This document shows positions 1 to 9,395 of a DNA stretch of 64,000 nucleotides, in pieces. Every line of letters begins with the position of its first letter. Position 1 is the stretch's first letter. Source of the DNA: Atherix ibis. Its lineage: Eukaryota; Arthropoda; Insecta; Diptera; Athericidae. The notes beneath the pieces are model-generated. The model ran no database searches. It was not told where the DNA came from and saw only the letters and a program-made list of their open reading frames with translations. Location of the stretch: the NCBI GenBank assembly GCA_958298945.1, contig OY282609.1:41430954-41494953 (forward strand), written 5' to 3'. Position numbers and translations under genes: made by a program.

Positions 1-366
1 AAAGTTTTATAAAGACGAAGGGTATAAATATGTAATGAATGATTTAAATATAAAATATAAAGAAAAAAAGTATCAAAATGTAATCACTGATTTAAATGAA
101 ATTATTGTTTATATTTTTTTAAAAATACTATTTTTTATTTATGATTAAAAAATATATAGAATTAATACAAGAAATATAATATAACAAAGAAAAATTTAAC
201 ATAATGAATTTAAATAAAAAAAAAGTTTATTTCAAAGCTAAATAAATAAGGGGAAAAATTATCCAAAAAAAGATATTTAATTTAAATATTCATAATACAT
301 TGTTTGGTGCTAATACGAATAGAAAGAAAAATTGTAAAACTTGCAGTATTATTTGATTTTTGTGAA

Positions 367-410
367 ATTAGTATTCGAACTTAAATATTTATTTAAGTTC
401 GAATACTAAT
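367..410. repeat. Perfect palindrome, 21-bp arms
   Basis: The arms 367-387 and 390-410 are exact inverse complements with a 2-base spacer. The equivalent site in repeat A copy 2 (11393-11452) has only 16-bp arms around a 28-base loop, so copy 1 carries the tighter, more perfect form. Confidence 0.9.
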
Positions 411-791
411 GTAAAGGTGGTTCTAGACAAATGTGTGGATTAGCTTTAATCCAGTAATAACAATTTTATTTATTTATCGATCCAGAGAGATAAAATGCGC
501 CTCGTATGAGAAGAAGATTTATTTTGGAAGAGTTAACATTATTTTCAAGTTGTTCCAGAAAAAACAGGTATTTCACGGCGTTTGTGATAGTCCAACGGTT
601 TTAATTCTTTTATGATAAAGGATTTAAGCCTAAACCACCCGTCAAATATACCATCTTGTATTGCGATTTTGATAATTGAGTGGTTCAATTTAGAACCAAC
701 TTAGGACAATTAGTATTGGCTAAATGGTGTGACTTGCTATAGCAGGAGCAAGAACGGATATAAAATCCGCATGGCTCGCGCTTTCTTAAAG

Positions 792-922
792 TATTTGTAA
801 TCAATTTATGAACTGATCGTGAATCAACAAGCATGGCTCGCTCTTTTCTCAGAGGAGATCTCTGAGAAAAGAGCGAGCCATGCTTGTTGATTCACGATCA
901 GTTCATAAATTGATTACAAATA
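792..922. repeat. Perfect snap-back palindrome, 63-bp arms
   Basis: Arms 792-854 and 860-922 are exact inverse complements over 63 bp with a 5-base centre. In copy 2 of the repeat (about 11875-11962) the right arm is present in ordinary sequence, but the long inverted left arm is absent and replaced by a short unrelated stretch. The left arm in copy 1 therefore looks like an inverted copy of the right flank, made after the two copies separated. Confidence 0.93.
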
Positions 923-2043
923 ATAAAATTAATTTAAAATTAAAAAGAAAGAATGAAGAATGTATTATTGTGAAATACGTCACCGCTAAATAAAAAAATT
1001 TACAAACATATTACGCGTATACATACTCGTATGTAAGTGTCAAAAAATCTGTGCTATAACCAGCCTAGTGATACTATTATGATTTGTTAAAATCTAAATT
1101 TCTATTAAAAACAATTTTTTGTAATGTTTTGATTACTTAAAAAAATAATAAATTATGATTTTTATCAATACAGAATATGTGATATTGGATAATGATTTTA
1201 TTTCATGAAACTTAATAATAGTGGATATAAATTCATATAAACAAAAGAGAAAAAACGCAATTTCTGTGCTCAGTTGCAAATTAACAAATGTATACATAAG
1301 TATTTATAAAATGTACACGATATATGAAAAGATAAAGTAATAAAGATTGAGCACGAGATTTTTTTTTGTTATGAATGTATTTGCATATATTTTCTTTTCT
1401 TTCTTCTTTATATATACGCTGGTATTTTTTTATTCAGCACATAATTTGAGGAATTTTTTATATTTTTTTAAATGTTTTTTTTTTAAATTTAATTTGTGCT
1501 GCACCGATGACAATTGATTAAAGAAAAAGGATAACAAAATAAATAAAGGCATTTATAAATACATAATTATAAAAAATTAAGAAAGATAAGAAAATTGCCA
1601 TTATTATCGTTCGTGGGGCTATTTAATGGTAATAAGAAAAAAAGGGGAAGAAAAGTAAAAGCGAAAAGTCTTCAACACAAATTTATAAGAAATTAAATTG
1701 ATTTAATGCATTCAGAATAACAATAAATTTTAAATTGGGAAAAATGAAAATAAAGAAATTTTGTTCTGGAGACAAGCATTTTATTCTTTGTTTTGTTCTT
1801 TTATTGGTATGTTTGTTTTTTTTTCTTATTTTTTATAGTAAATATTAAAATTTAACATAGACTTTACCTATAAAAGGAAAATGAATGATGTAAATTAACT
1901 AAAATTGGTTCCATGAGATCAATCTAAATAAAAAAATAAGGGAAATGAAAATAAAATAAGAATTATAAATTTAAACTAAATGAAAAATTAGGTCTACTGA
2001 ACACTTGGAATCTCATAAGGATGCAGAGACCAATTGAAATAGT

Positions 2044-2379
2044 TTGATTAATCTGAACTTATCTTCCAAGGATATATACGGAAGTCAAGATGCTTATATA
2101 GGATATGAGCGAAGGACAATTGACTCGTATAGATCGCATCAGGCAGGCATCCTCAAACCAGAACTTTCTTCGACAGGGACCAAATCATGGCTGGTCACAC
2201 CCAAATGCTACAATTTACTCAAATCTGATTTGGACGAGTTCTTCTTTTGCCTGAAAACGCTGACCAGTGATTATTTAAGTGGAGACTATTCTTTGCTGGT
2301 TGAAATTATATATTTGCTAGAGGGTAGAAGCATTTGGTATGGAGAAGGAGCTATCCTAACCCTTCTTAGGCGCATCTAA
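2044..2379 (+). pseudogene. Unrecognised ORF in repeat B
   Basis: A 111-codon frame opens here without an obvious start: the first codon is TTG, and the frame is not clearly open upstream. The paralogue at 31654-31878 shares the first 31 or so residues, then shifts frame because of a small indel and stops early, so the two copies do not encode the same protein. This suggests a decayed coding stretch or a chance frame. No domain is visible. I would not treat it as a functional gene. Confidence 0.3.
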
Positions 2380-2503
2380 GAGAGGTCTCACGGATGGATT
2401 GGGTTGAAGTTGTGGAGGACGTGAAAAATAATAACTAGGATGCAACGACCAAATGAAAATTTTCCGTTTTTTATGGAAGTGACGGAGCAAGCATATTTCG
2501 GAA

Positions 2504-2743
2504 GTGACGGCTCTTTGTAGTAAAGAGCATATTTTTATGGAAGTGGCGGCTCTTTGTAGCAAGTTGCGGCAACAAATGCCGGAGCAAGAATATTTCGAAA
2601 TCTTTAGTATGGGAATAGTTGGGCTGGCTGTCAGTAAACAGTATTCTACAACTGCGGGAGAGGATTGCATATATACGTATAGAGCAGTCGTAGATGGAAT
2701 TCGAAAATGCCCGTATTCAATTTTAACAAGTGGCGGTTGCTGA
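2504..2743 (+). pseudogene. Unrecognised small ORF with internal repeat
   Basis: A 79-codon frame, conserved with one small in-frame difference in the second copy at 32141-32374 (77 codons). Its upstream part is built from a short direct repeat containing 'gacggctctttgtag', seen near 2500 and 2550, so the first 20 or so residues are repetitive. No family is recognised. Conservation between copies only reflects recent duplication and is not evidence of selection. Confidence 0.25.
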
Positions 2744-2749
2744 GACAAG

Positions 2750-4290
2750 TGGGAAGAACCACAATATAGCGGTTTTACCAGAAGAACATAGCCAATTTTA
2801 ACTGCACATCACCAAGATCCAAACGCAAGAGAGCGAAAATTCAAGCCATTTTTTTCAACTGCGCCAGGTTCTTATTTTTCGCCTCTTCTCACGGTAGCCA
2901 TTAATCTTGCCCGATGAACGAGTCAGCTGGATGACATTTGAAACACTTCGAGTTCAACTCAGCTGATACACCAGTGCTTCTCAACAGTAGGTAAATTTTT
3001 ATTCTCCACCTGGTAAACCCGATCTGTGGTGTTTAGATTTGGAATTGGAAGTATATTGGGGATTTTTTCTAGATACAAAGTAGGCTGTTTGGTTGCCCAT
3101 GGTTTGGCTGGTAGGATAACAATATTTGATTGTAGGAATAAACTGAAGAAAGAGGAGTAGAAAAAGTGAGATCTGCTATCTCAAAAAGAATGATAGTGTC
3201 GACATGTGCAACTTTATCTGGATGGTCAGGTATGATCTGGATATAAAATGCATTTCAGTTATGCGTATCATATCTAGGCGTTTCATATATAGTAAGACAT
3301 CAAGTTCATGTCTATGAAAGTTCAAACCATTTGCTTTCAAAAGAAGGATTTAAAGTTTTCGAGGTATAGGAAAATGTTTATTTTTGGGTAACGGCCGTTA
3401 AATTTATTACAATTGCCTTGAGTGCTGAAAGTATATGTAAATGTTTGTTGGGAAAATATAGAAATTTGTTTAGTGAGGAAAATGATGGAGCGGGTATATA
3501 TTGTTATACAATATATATAAATTTTTGTTAATGGATATATGCCCGGTTGATATATTTGTTTTTCTTGTTATATTTTTAGTTATTATTTATTGCTGAAGAT
3601 CTCAAATTCATAAAAGGGAAATCGAGCCTCTTATTCGTTTATTTTTACATTGGTTATGTTCCCAGCACTTCTAACTCATGTTTAATATCTGTTGTTGGTA
3701 TCGTGTGGTTTAAGTGGCGAAAAACTACACGAAAAGGTTTTTGTTCATTCGAATAAAAGTTGTGAAACTCCAAATTATTCTAATAGAGATATTTTATTAC
3801 ACTTCCCTCCGACTTATTCTCATAGAAATACTTTATTATTCTTTATATATGGTACATTTAAAGACCTTTTAGTTAGGTCTTGCATATGAATACACTGGTA
3901 TCAATCAGTTTTACTATGACGGCTTACATAGCTCACTGATATTAGTGACATTTTTGAAGCAAAGTTTCTTGTTTCTCCTCTTCTTTATTATTTTTCTGAA
4001 ATATACTGTCAGGCATAGCCAAATCAGTAGATAGATTGCTACATATGAGTGGTTTGTGCTTTTGTTATCACAATTACTCGCTTTCTTTGTAACTCACTAA
4101 ATGTGATTATTATAAAATCAGTTTTAATTATTATTTTCGTAATAGCTTCGATAGAAGTGCTTATTATGTTTATTTATTTTTATTTTTGCTCCCATTAATA
4201 TGGAATATATTTTATCTTTTTATTTATATTTATTTTGGCAAAGTAATTAAAAAGGCTATCAAAACTAGTAATTTATGAATTCAAGTCTGG
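2750..4290. other. AT-rich interior of repeat B, no gene seen
   Basis: The sequence is duplicated at 32380-33930. A 65-codon plus-strand frame at 3692-3889 is identical in both copies but has low complexity and no recognisable domain. I see no RNA gene or coding signal that I can support. Confidence 0.5.
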
Positions 4291-4440
4291 TCAACTCAAT
4301 ATCTAGTACCAAACTTGCTGCGCTACTATCGAGGTAAGATTTCAGAAATATAACTGGTTCTATTTTTGCTACTATTTTATTGAGAACCAATGGCAAAACA
4401 TTAACTTGTCACGTGGAGCTACATAAGCAAATAATACAAA
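4290..4440. repeat. Short interspersed repeat, also at 33920-34080 and 7850-7930
   Basis: A motif beginning 'gatttcagaaata' and continuing with 'ggttctattttt' and a second 'ctactatttt' block appears here, in the second copy of repeat B, and independently inside the 219-bp inverted-repeat element at 7769-7987. This suggests a small dispersed repeat family, probably a MITE relic. Confidence 0.5.
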
Positions 4441-4739
4441 CCTTTATTTACGTATATGTATGTATGTATTCCTTTTATTGATTATAATTATATTTTACTT
4501 TAATCTTTGCGCTATAAGGTATGAGATTTAATTTACTTAATTACAGTTTGAAGCTTTCTTCAAATTTTGATTACTGAGTTTACACCATCTCTTTATATTA
4601 TTTGGTAGGGTCGTCGTATGGACTGTTGCTCTTTTTTTCTTCGATTGCCTCATTTTAGGTAAAATAGTCATCTATAATTTCATAGGGTTGAAGTTTGGAT
4701 ATTATATGTGGTTAGCGTGCATTGAAACCTGTTTATAGA

Positions 4740-5100
4740 TATCTGCCAACCAAAGCCTAACCTTTTGAACTGGTAATATCCCCTATTGGTTGAAAATGCT
4801 GTCAGTGGCCTTGATTCCTTTTCAAGCTCAATTTGTTGAAAAGAACTTGTCATATCAATAGTGGAGAAAAATGTTCCCCTGTTAGCTTATCTACGACGTC
4901 ATCCAGGCGGTCAATGCGAATTTATCATTGACAATTTTCTGGTTCAGTTGTCTGTAATCGACAACCAATGTCCACATTTTTTCCATTCCGGTTTCCTTTC
5001 GAAACCACAAGCAAAGGAGAATTGTAAGGGCTTACCGATGGCTCAACTATATCATCCCTTATTAGTTGTTATACTTGACTATTGATTTCCTTAATATGAA
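4740..5100 (-). pseudogene. Ty3/gypsy reverse transcriptase fragment
   Basis: Reading the minus strand gives the start of a retrotransposon reverse transcriptase with stops and frameshifts. Visible pieces are a 'SPYNSPLLVV'-like stretch, a 'VDYRQLN' block and 'FFSTIDMTSSFQQIEL', the first palm motif with its catalytic aspartate, followed by a 'RGYYQFKRL.FG' stretch. The style is that of the 17.6/297-like gypsy lineage. It lies downstream of the gag-like block at 5716-6190 on the same strand, in the normal gag-to-pol order. The linker at 5130-5400 resembles the region between protease and RT ('YQDILHLEGERL'). It is not functional; an identical copy is at 35715-36075. Confidence 0.8.
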
Positions 5101-5715
5101 TATGAGGCAATCTAGTTTTTAATATACACCGCGTCGATGTATATAATAGGTTGTGAATAGAATGTATTCGTGGATAGTCGTTCGCCCTCTAGGTGCAATA
5201 TATCTTGGTATTCTGGGCATAAATTTTGTATGCCCATTTGCTGTATTGACGCCTTTAAGTTTAGCTCATTTAGAAGTATACTCAATTTATTTGAGTTTTT
5301 TTCAAGATTTCATATACGAGTATAAAGTTCTATCTGCCTTTTCTGGTGCATATTATTAAGGTTGCCACCATAGATACATTTAGAGTTTCATCAAAGATCC
5401 TCAATTCCAAGGCAAATGTCTCATAGTCAATCTTTGCCCAATATTTTACTAGGAAATCTCTTCTTATTATATTACTTGTGATAATTATTGTTTAACTATT
5501 GCTAAGCCTTTTGTATATATGTTTTGCTTAGTAATGGCCGTTATTTTATTTATCTCATTTTTTTATATTGATATGAAATCTATATCTATTAAAAATATTA
5601 ATATTTTATTATTTTGGATATCCCTTAGTTTTATGTACTTTTAGGTATCTAAATCGTTTGTATCTCTAGTTTCATTTCTCAAAACATATTTAGGTTTTTT
5701 TGCGGAGCTCCGTTC

Positions 5716-6190
5716 TTAGTTTAAATTTCTTTGTGTATTAGTGTGACTATTATTGAACCTATTGTTATTATTATTGTAATTATTATTAGGTCTATTATTG
5801 TTGTTATTTCTATTATAATTGTTATTTAATCTACTGTTATTATTAGGTCCATTATGATTTATATTATACGTCCTATTTCCCCTATTGGAATTATAATAGT
5901 TATTATTATTATTATTTCTCATATGAGTTTCTATTGTTATTATTATAATTAGTATTAAAGCTACTTCTTCTATTGATTGGCTATAGGTTCTAAGTCTTTC
6001 ATAATTAGTATTATTTATACTATGATTATTATTAATAGCGTTAGGTAGTGTGTGTGTTGCCAGTTTATTGGCTTAAATATCCATTTCAAGAGCTATTACT
6101 TCTTGGCACGTCTTGCAGTTTGCTGCATTAATGGTTGATTGGAATTCTGTATTTATTTCTTTTTTAAATGTACTTAATGCGTTAATCTTT
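5716..6190 (-). pseudogene. Asparagine-rich gypsy gag C-terminus
   Basis: On the minus strand a 68-codon frame (5716-5922) is dominated by Asn, with Tyr, Arg and Gly. It is encoded by AAT/AAC-rich microsatellite-like DNA. Upstream on the same strand (about 5930-6190) the frame continues with 'KINALSTFKKEI' and a 'CKTC' pair, consistent with a coiled gag region. Poly-Asn tails of this kind occur in gag proteins of 17.6-like elements. It precedes the RT fragment at 4740-5100. Copy 2 (36692-36886) is four codons shorter through repeat slippage and is cut just beyond its 5' end. Confidence 0.6.
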
Positions 6191-6213
6191 TTTACATAAT
6201 CTTTTTTACATTT

Positions 6214-6855
6214 TTAAATGTCGACGTTAATCTTTTTTACATATTGTGTGGTTGGTTTTTCCAAGTCACTTAGTTGTATTTTATTTAATTTTGATACTAT
6301 CACCGAAATTCTGTTTGCAAAATTCAAGACGCAAAATTTGGTGGATATTTTTAAATATCCTGGTACAATTTTTTCCCTTTGGTGGATATTTTTTAATATT
6401 TTTTTTTTTATTTCTTTAATGGTATGAAAAAATACATAATATTCTTTGGGTGTTGCCATGCGGGCGAAGGTACGAAAATTTGTGTAAAAAATAATAATTC
6501 TTTGAACGTGAAGTTCTGCAGAAATTTCGCTAATGACGAATAAACTCAGAGAGTACATGTTTCTACTAGGCATGGTTATCGCTAGCTTCGTGTAGATATT
6601 GCAGGGGGTTCGAAGTTCGAAATGGATTTGCACAATGTACCGGCAATATTACTTAAACGATTATCTCACAATCTATGGTTTTATTAGATATAAGCCTGGA
6701 TACCCGCTAATATTGAGCGATACACTTGTTCAGAAGCATTGGCCAGAGCAATATATAGTCCTGGCTTGATGTGCTTTACTTCATACTTCGACAGTAATTC
6801 TTCAATTTGTTTGGAATAGAACTGAACTTAGTTATCGATGACTACGGTCTCAGAT
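6214..6855 (-). mobile_element. Gypsy integrase and 3' end fragment, copy C1
   Basis: From about 6340 this segment matches 23505-24018 closely. On the minus strand the high end (about 6590-6850) reads as the integrase core: a 'VVIDN' strand, then residues around 'IALANASEQVYRSILA'. The low end carries sequence that also appears in the LTR-like blocks at 7260 and 26570. It is cut at 6856 in the middle of the integrase, where an LTR-like block begins. Several stops interrupt the frame. The fuller relative is at 23505-25070. Confidence 0.7.
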
Positions 6856-7450
6856 GCTGCTGGAGATTACAATCGATAAGAAAAGTGGCACTCCCAATTT
6901 ATGTGGCCGCGTATTGCCATTGCCACAGGGCGGATTTGATGATAGCGCAGGGAAAGATAGACCATCTAAGTCTCTCCTACCAAAGTCGACGGTCGGCTTC
7001 ACACCTTTTTACTTTTCCTTGATTTTTTTTTTTGGGCACTTTGATGTTTTTTTTGTTTTTTTATATCTACCTAATTTTTTTAATATTTACTTTTCTATAA
7101 ATTTTAACTTCGCAAATTTTTATACCTTCCCTCTCAGTTTCTATTCCTTTTCTTTTGCGTGGATAAATGGAGAACTTAACACCGGCATGACTTTTTCTAT
7201 TTTGGTGGGTGCGAGAGTATATCTCTGCTTCAACTTCAAACCCTCCAGAAATCTTCGTATATAGCTAGCGACAAGCATGCCCAGCATAAATTCGTGCTCT
7301 CTAAGTTTTTTCTTTAATATTCAGAAAATTTTTAATTTTTATCCAACTTTTAATACTTTTCCGTCTACTTTCATCACTCAAAAATTCACAGGTAAGTTTT
7401 TCTTACTATAACAAAATATAATCGAGCATAAATTATAGGTTACGAATTGC
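6856..7450. mobile_element. LTR-like fragment, copy D1
   Basis: Shares ordered blocks with 26130-26830: 'gccacagggcggat' followed by 'gaaagatagacc', then 'ggagaacttaacac', then 'ctagcgacaagcatgccc'. It contains a pyrimidine-rich stretch at 7010-7150. The blocks appear in the same order and orientation at both places with substantial divergence, as expected for old LTR copies of one family. No terminal TG/CA or target duplication could be fixed. Frames of 71 and 136 codons that overlap it look accidental. Confidence 0.5.
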
Positions 7451-8077
7451 AAATAAAAAGAATATAAGTAAAAAAATTGGATAAATACATACAGTGCGTG
7501 ATTATAAGATTTAATACAAAAAGTTTAAAGACGAATGAAGAAGGGTTCTAGAAATAGAAAATAAAGAAGCAAACAAAGAAGGAGGAGAAAAAGAAGAAGA
7601 AACACTAAAATTTACGCCTAGCTAGTGCTGAATGTATCGACAGCTGATATTAACAATACTTATACAGATAAGGAATAATTTAATATACAATTTTTAATAG
7701 GCAGGCAAGAAGCAAATTATGACCATGTATATTAAGCCTGCTTCACACGATGCTATTTCCCATACTTCTTTTCTTGCTTGCTACCATGCTCACTCTCTGA
7801 TGTTGGCTGCAATGCTACAATTTATATTACTGATTCCTCCGGTACGACTTTCCTAGCTTGATTTCAGAAATAGACCCGGTTCTATTTTCCATACTATTTT
7901 GGCTACTACTTTTAATGAGGGGCAATAAAAAAATTAATTTTAGCTTCTCAGCCTGCATCGCAGTCTGTATGGTAGCAAGCAAGAAAATGAATCAAAGTGA
8001 TTAAGTTTTATTTCTTATAGTGGTATTTAAATGTGAAGGTATAAATTCATATTATTTATTCGCATTTTATTGAAAGC
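7450..8077. other. AT-rich spacer with purine-rich tract
   Basis: No gene. It holds a purine-rich run at about 7535-7605 and the inverted-repeat element at 7769-7987, listed separately. Confidence 0.5.
7769..7987. mobile_element. MITE-like element with 19-bp inverted termini
   Basis: Perfect 19-bp inverted repeats, 'ttttcttgcttgctaccat' at 7769-7787 and its complement at 7969-7987, bound a 219-bp unit without coding capacity. The interior contains the dispersed motif shared with 4290-4440 and 33920-34080. No target duplication is clear at the edges, so the true ends may lie further out. Confidence 0.5.
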
Positions 8078-8091
8078 AATAAACATATTCA
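8078..8091. repeat. Target-site duplication, left copy
   Basis: AATAAACATATTCA immediately precedes the non-LTR element; the identical 14 bases follow its tail at 10684-10697. Confidence 0.85.
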
Positions 8092-8101
8092 CAATACCTC
8101 A

Positions 8102-8806
8102 GGCAAAAACACATTTGGCTTTCACCGAACAACCCGAATAGGTACCTGGAACGTGCGGACTCTCTCCCAAACTTCTCGTCTGGCACAAGCTGCTTCCGAA
8201 ATGCGACGCTACTATCTCGACATCCTGGGAATCTTCGAGACAAGGTGGAAACATCAAGGAAACCTCACAACGCAGACGGGTGAACACTTCATCTACAGCG
8301 GCAACGACAGCGGCCACCACTGTGGAGTCGGATTAATCCTGTCAGCCAACGCAAAGAGATCTCTCATGGGCTACAAACCGGTCTCCGACTGCCTTCTGAC
8401 AGCTAGATTCCACTCGAAGTTCCGAAACATCACCATCATGCAGTGCTATGCTCCAACTGAAGTAGATATTGACGCCAATAAAGAAGCCTTCTACCACCAA
8501 TTAGAGACGTGCATTCAATCTGCCCCGAAGAGCGACATCAAAATTGTAATGGGCGACTTTAACGCTAAAATAGGCCGGGACAACACTGATCTTCGCTCGA
8601 TCATTGAAACACACAGCCTTCATGCAGAGGGAAACGACAACGGGAACCATCTCACTGACCTCTGCTCAGCTCATCAACTATTCATCGGTGGCACCAAGTT
8701 TCCTCACAAAAACATCCACAAATACACCTGGCAGTCTCCGGATCGTGTGACCCGCAACCAGATAGACCACATCCTGATAGGCAAAACAAAGGCCTGCGGC
8801 AACTAA
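8102..8806 (+). pseudogene. AP endonuclease domain of RTE-type ORF
   Basis: The frame is open from about 8102, with the first ATG at 8153. Upstream residues 'RIGTWNVRTL' match the start of the exonuclease/endonuclease/phosphatase fold, so the ATG is internal to the domain. Further motifs are 'DILGIFETRW' (catalytic glutamate), 'QCYAPT', 'VMGDFNAKIG' (catalytic Asp and Asn) and 'NQIDHILIG' (IDH). All key residues of an APE-type nuclease that nicks target DNA are present. The last conserved strand (usually SDH) is missing: the frame ends a few residues after IDH at a deletion that joins straight into the linker in another frame. Confidence 0.85.
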
Positions 8807-8807
8807 G

Positions 8808-9395
8808 AAACAACAAGATCGCGCAGAACGCAGGCACGACATCCAACGCCTGCAGAATCCAGAGACAGCCGAGATATTTGCGAACAAGCTGGAGGAAGTT
8901 AGCCACAATGCCGAAAGGCTGACATGGCCTTCTCTACTGCGCAAACTAAAGTCCGCTGCAGAGGAAGCAACGAGCCTTCAGAACTACAAGAGGAAAGAGT
9001 GGTTCCGCGAGTCAACCTGGACTCAAGTAGGAAAACGAAGAAATCTGAAAGGTCTACTCCAAACTGCTCAAACTCGCAAGGAAAAGCACCATCTACAGAC
9101 GAGGTACGACCTTGCTCAAAAGATGGTCAAACGCATGGCAAGTGATGACAAGAGGAACTACTTCAACGAAATAGCGAGCGAAGCAGAAGCCGCTGCACAC
9201 CGGAGCGATATCCGCAGTGTCTATGCATCAATTCGCAAACTATCCGGAAAAATAACACCCTCACTTCTCAGAATCCCTTCCAATAGCTCCAGAATTCCAT
9301 CCTCCTCCTACAGTGATGCGCAGAAACCCACGAAGGTCCATCCCAACAACACCGCCTACGATTACGGAGATCACAACAGCAATCAACAAGCTTAA
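8808..9395 (+). pseudogene. Linker between endonuclease and RT of the RTE-type element
   Basis: A frame open from 8808 (no ATG until 8924 in another frame and 9123 in this one) encodes a charged, helical region rich in Arg, Lys, Glu and Gln. It contains 'YKRKEWFRESTW', 'YFNEIASEAEAAA' and 'SIRKLSG', typical of the segment between endonuclease and RT in this class. It starts right after the deletion that ends the endonuclease. Near 9318 the meaningful frame changes again to the RT frame; the remaining codons to 9395 are out-of-frame read-through. Confidence 0.75.

Larger units (their letters stand above)
1..1992. repeat. Repeat A, copy 1 (non-coding, about 2 kb)
   Basis: From about base 30 this stretch matches 11045-13060 nearly base for base, apart from small indels and two places where copy 1 has a perfect palindrome and copy 2 does not. 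It is AT-rich with no convincing ORF; the 60-codon frame at 433-615 is not preserved as a recognisable protein. Shared landmarks are a GC-richer patch near 770-900 and a run ending in a roughly 51-bp minisatellite, which in copy 1 is cut off at 1992 by repeat B. I do not recognise the family. It could be the non-coding part of a mobile element or a segmental duplication. It may start upstream of the window. Confidence 0.85.
1993..5927. repeat. Repeat B, copy 1
   Basis: This is almost identical to 31603-36891, with only scattered substitutions and small indels, plus a 1.34 kb segment (34105-35446) that copy 2 has and copy 1 lacks at about 4467. The left edge is abrupt: repeat A minisatellite sequence runs straight into it at 1992/1993. 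On the right, copy 1 continues into more gag sequence whereas copy 2 is cut at 36891. The content is two short unrecognised plus-strand ORFs, a long AT-rich middle and a minus-strand gypsy remnant. Confidence 0.92.

Noticed and set aside
2356..2748. 130-codon minus-strand ORF in repeat B
   Set aside because: Driven by a local direct repeat, no recognisable domain. The second copy keeps it only because the duplication is recent.
5716..5922. Asn-rich ORF as a possible prion-like or regulatory protein
   Set aside because: Its place upstream of RT on the same strand, the microsatellite-like coding DNA and the truncated second copy fit a gag tail better.
8678..8944. Minus-strand ORFs of 74-139 codons across 8099-9680 and 10245-10520
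   Set aside because: They are antisense shadows of the non-LTR endonuclease and RT; GC-rich codons leave the opposite strand open.
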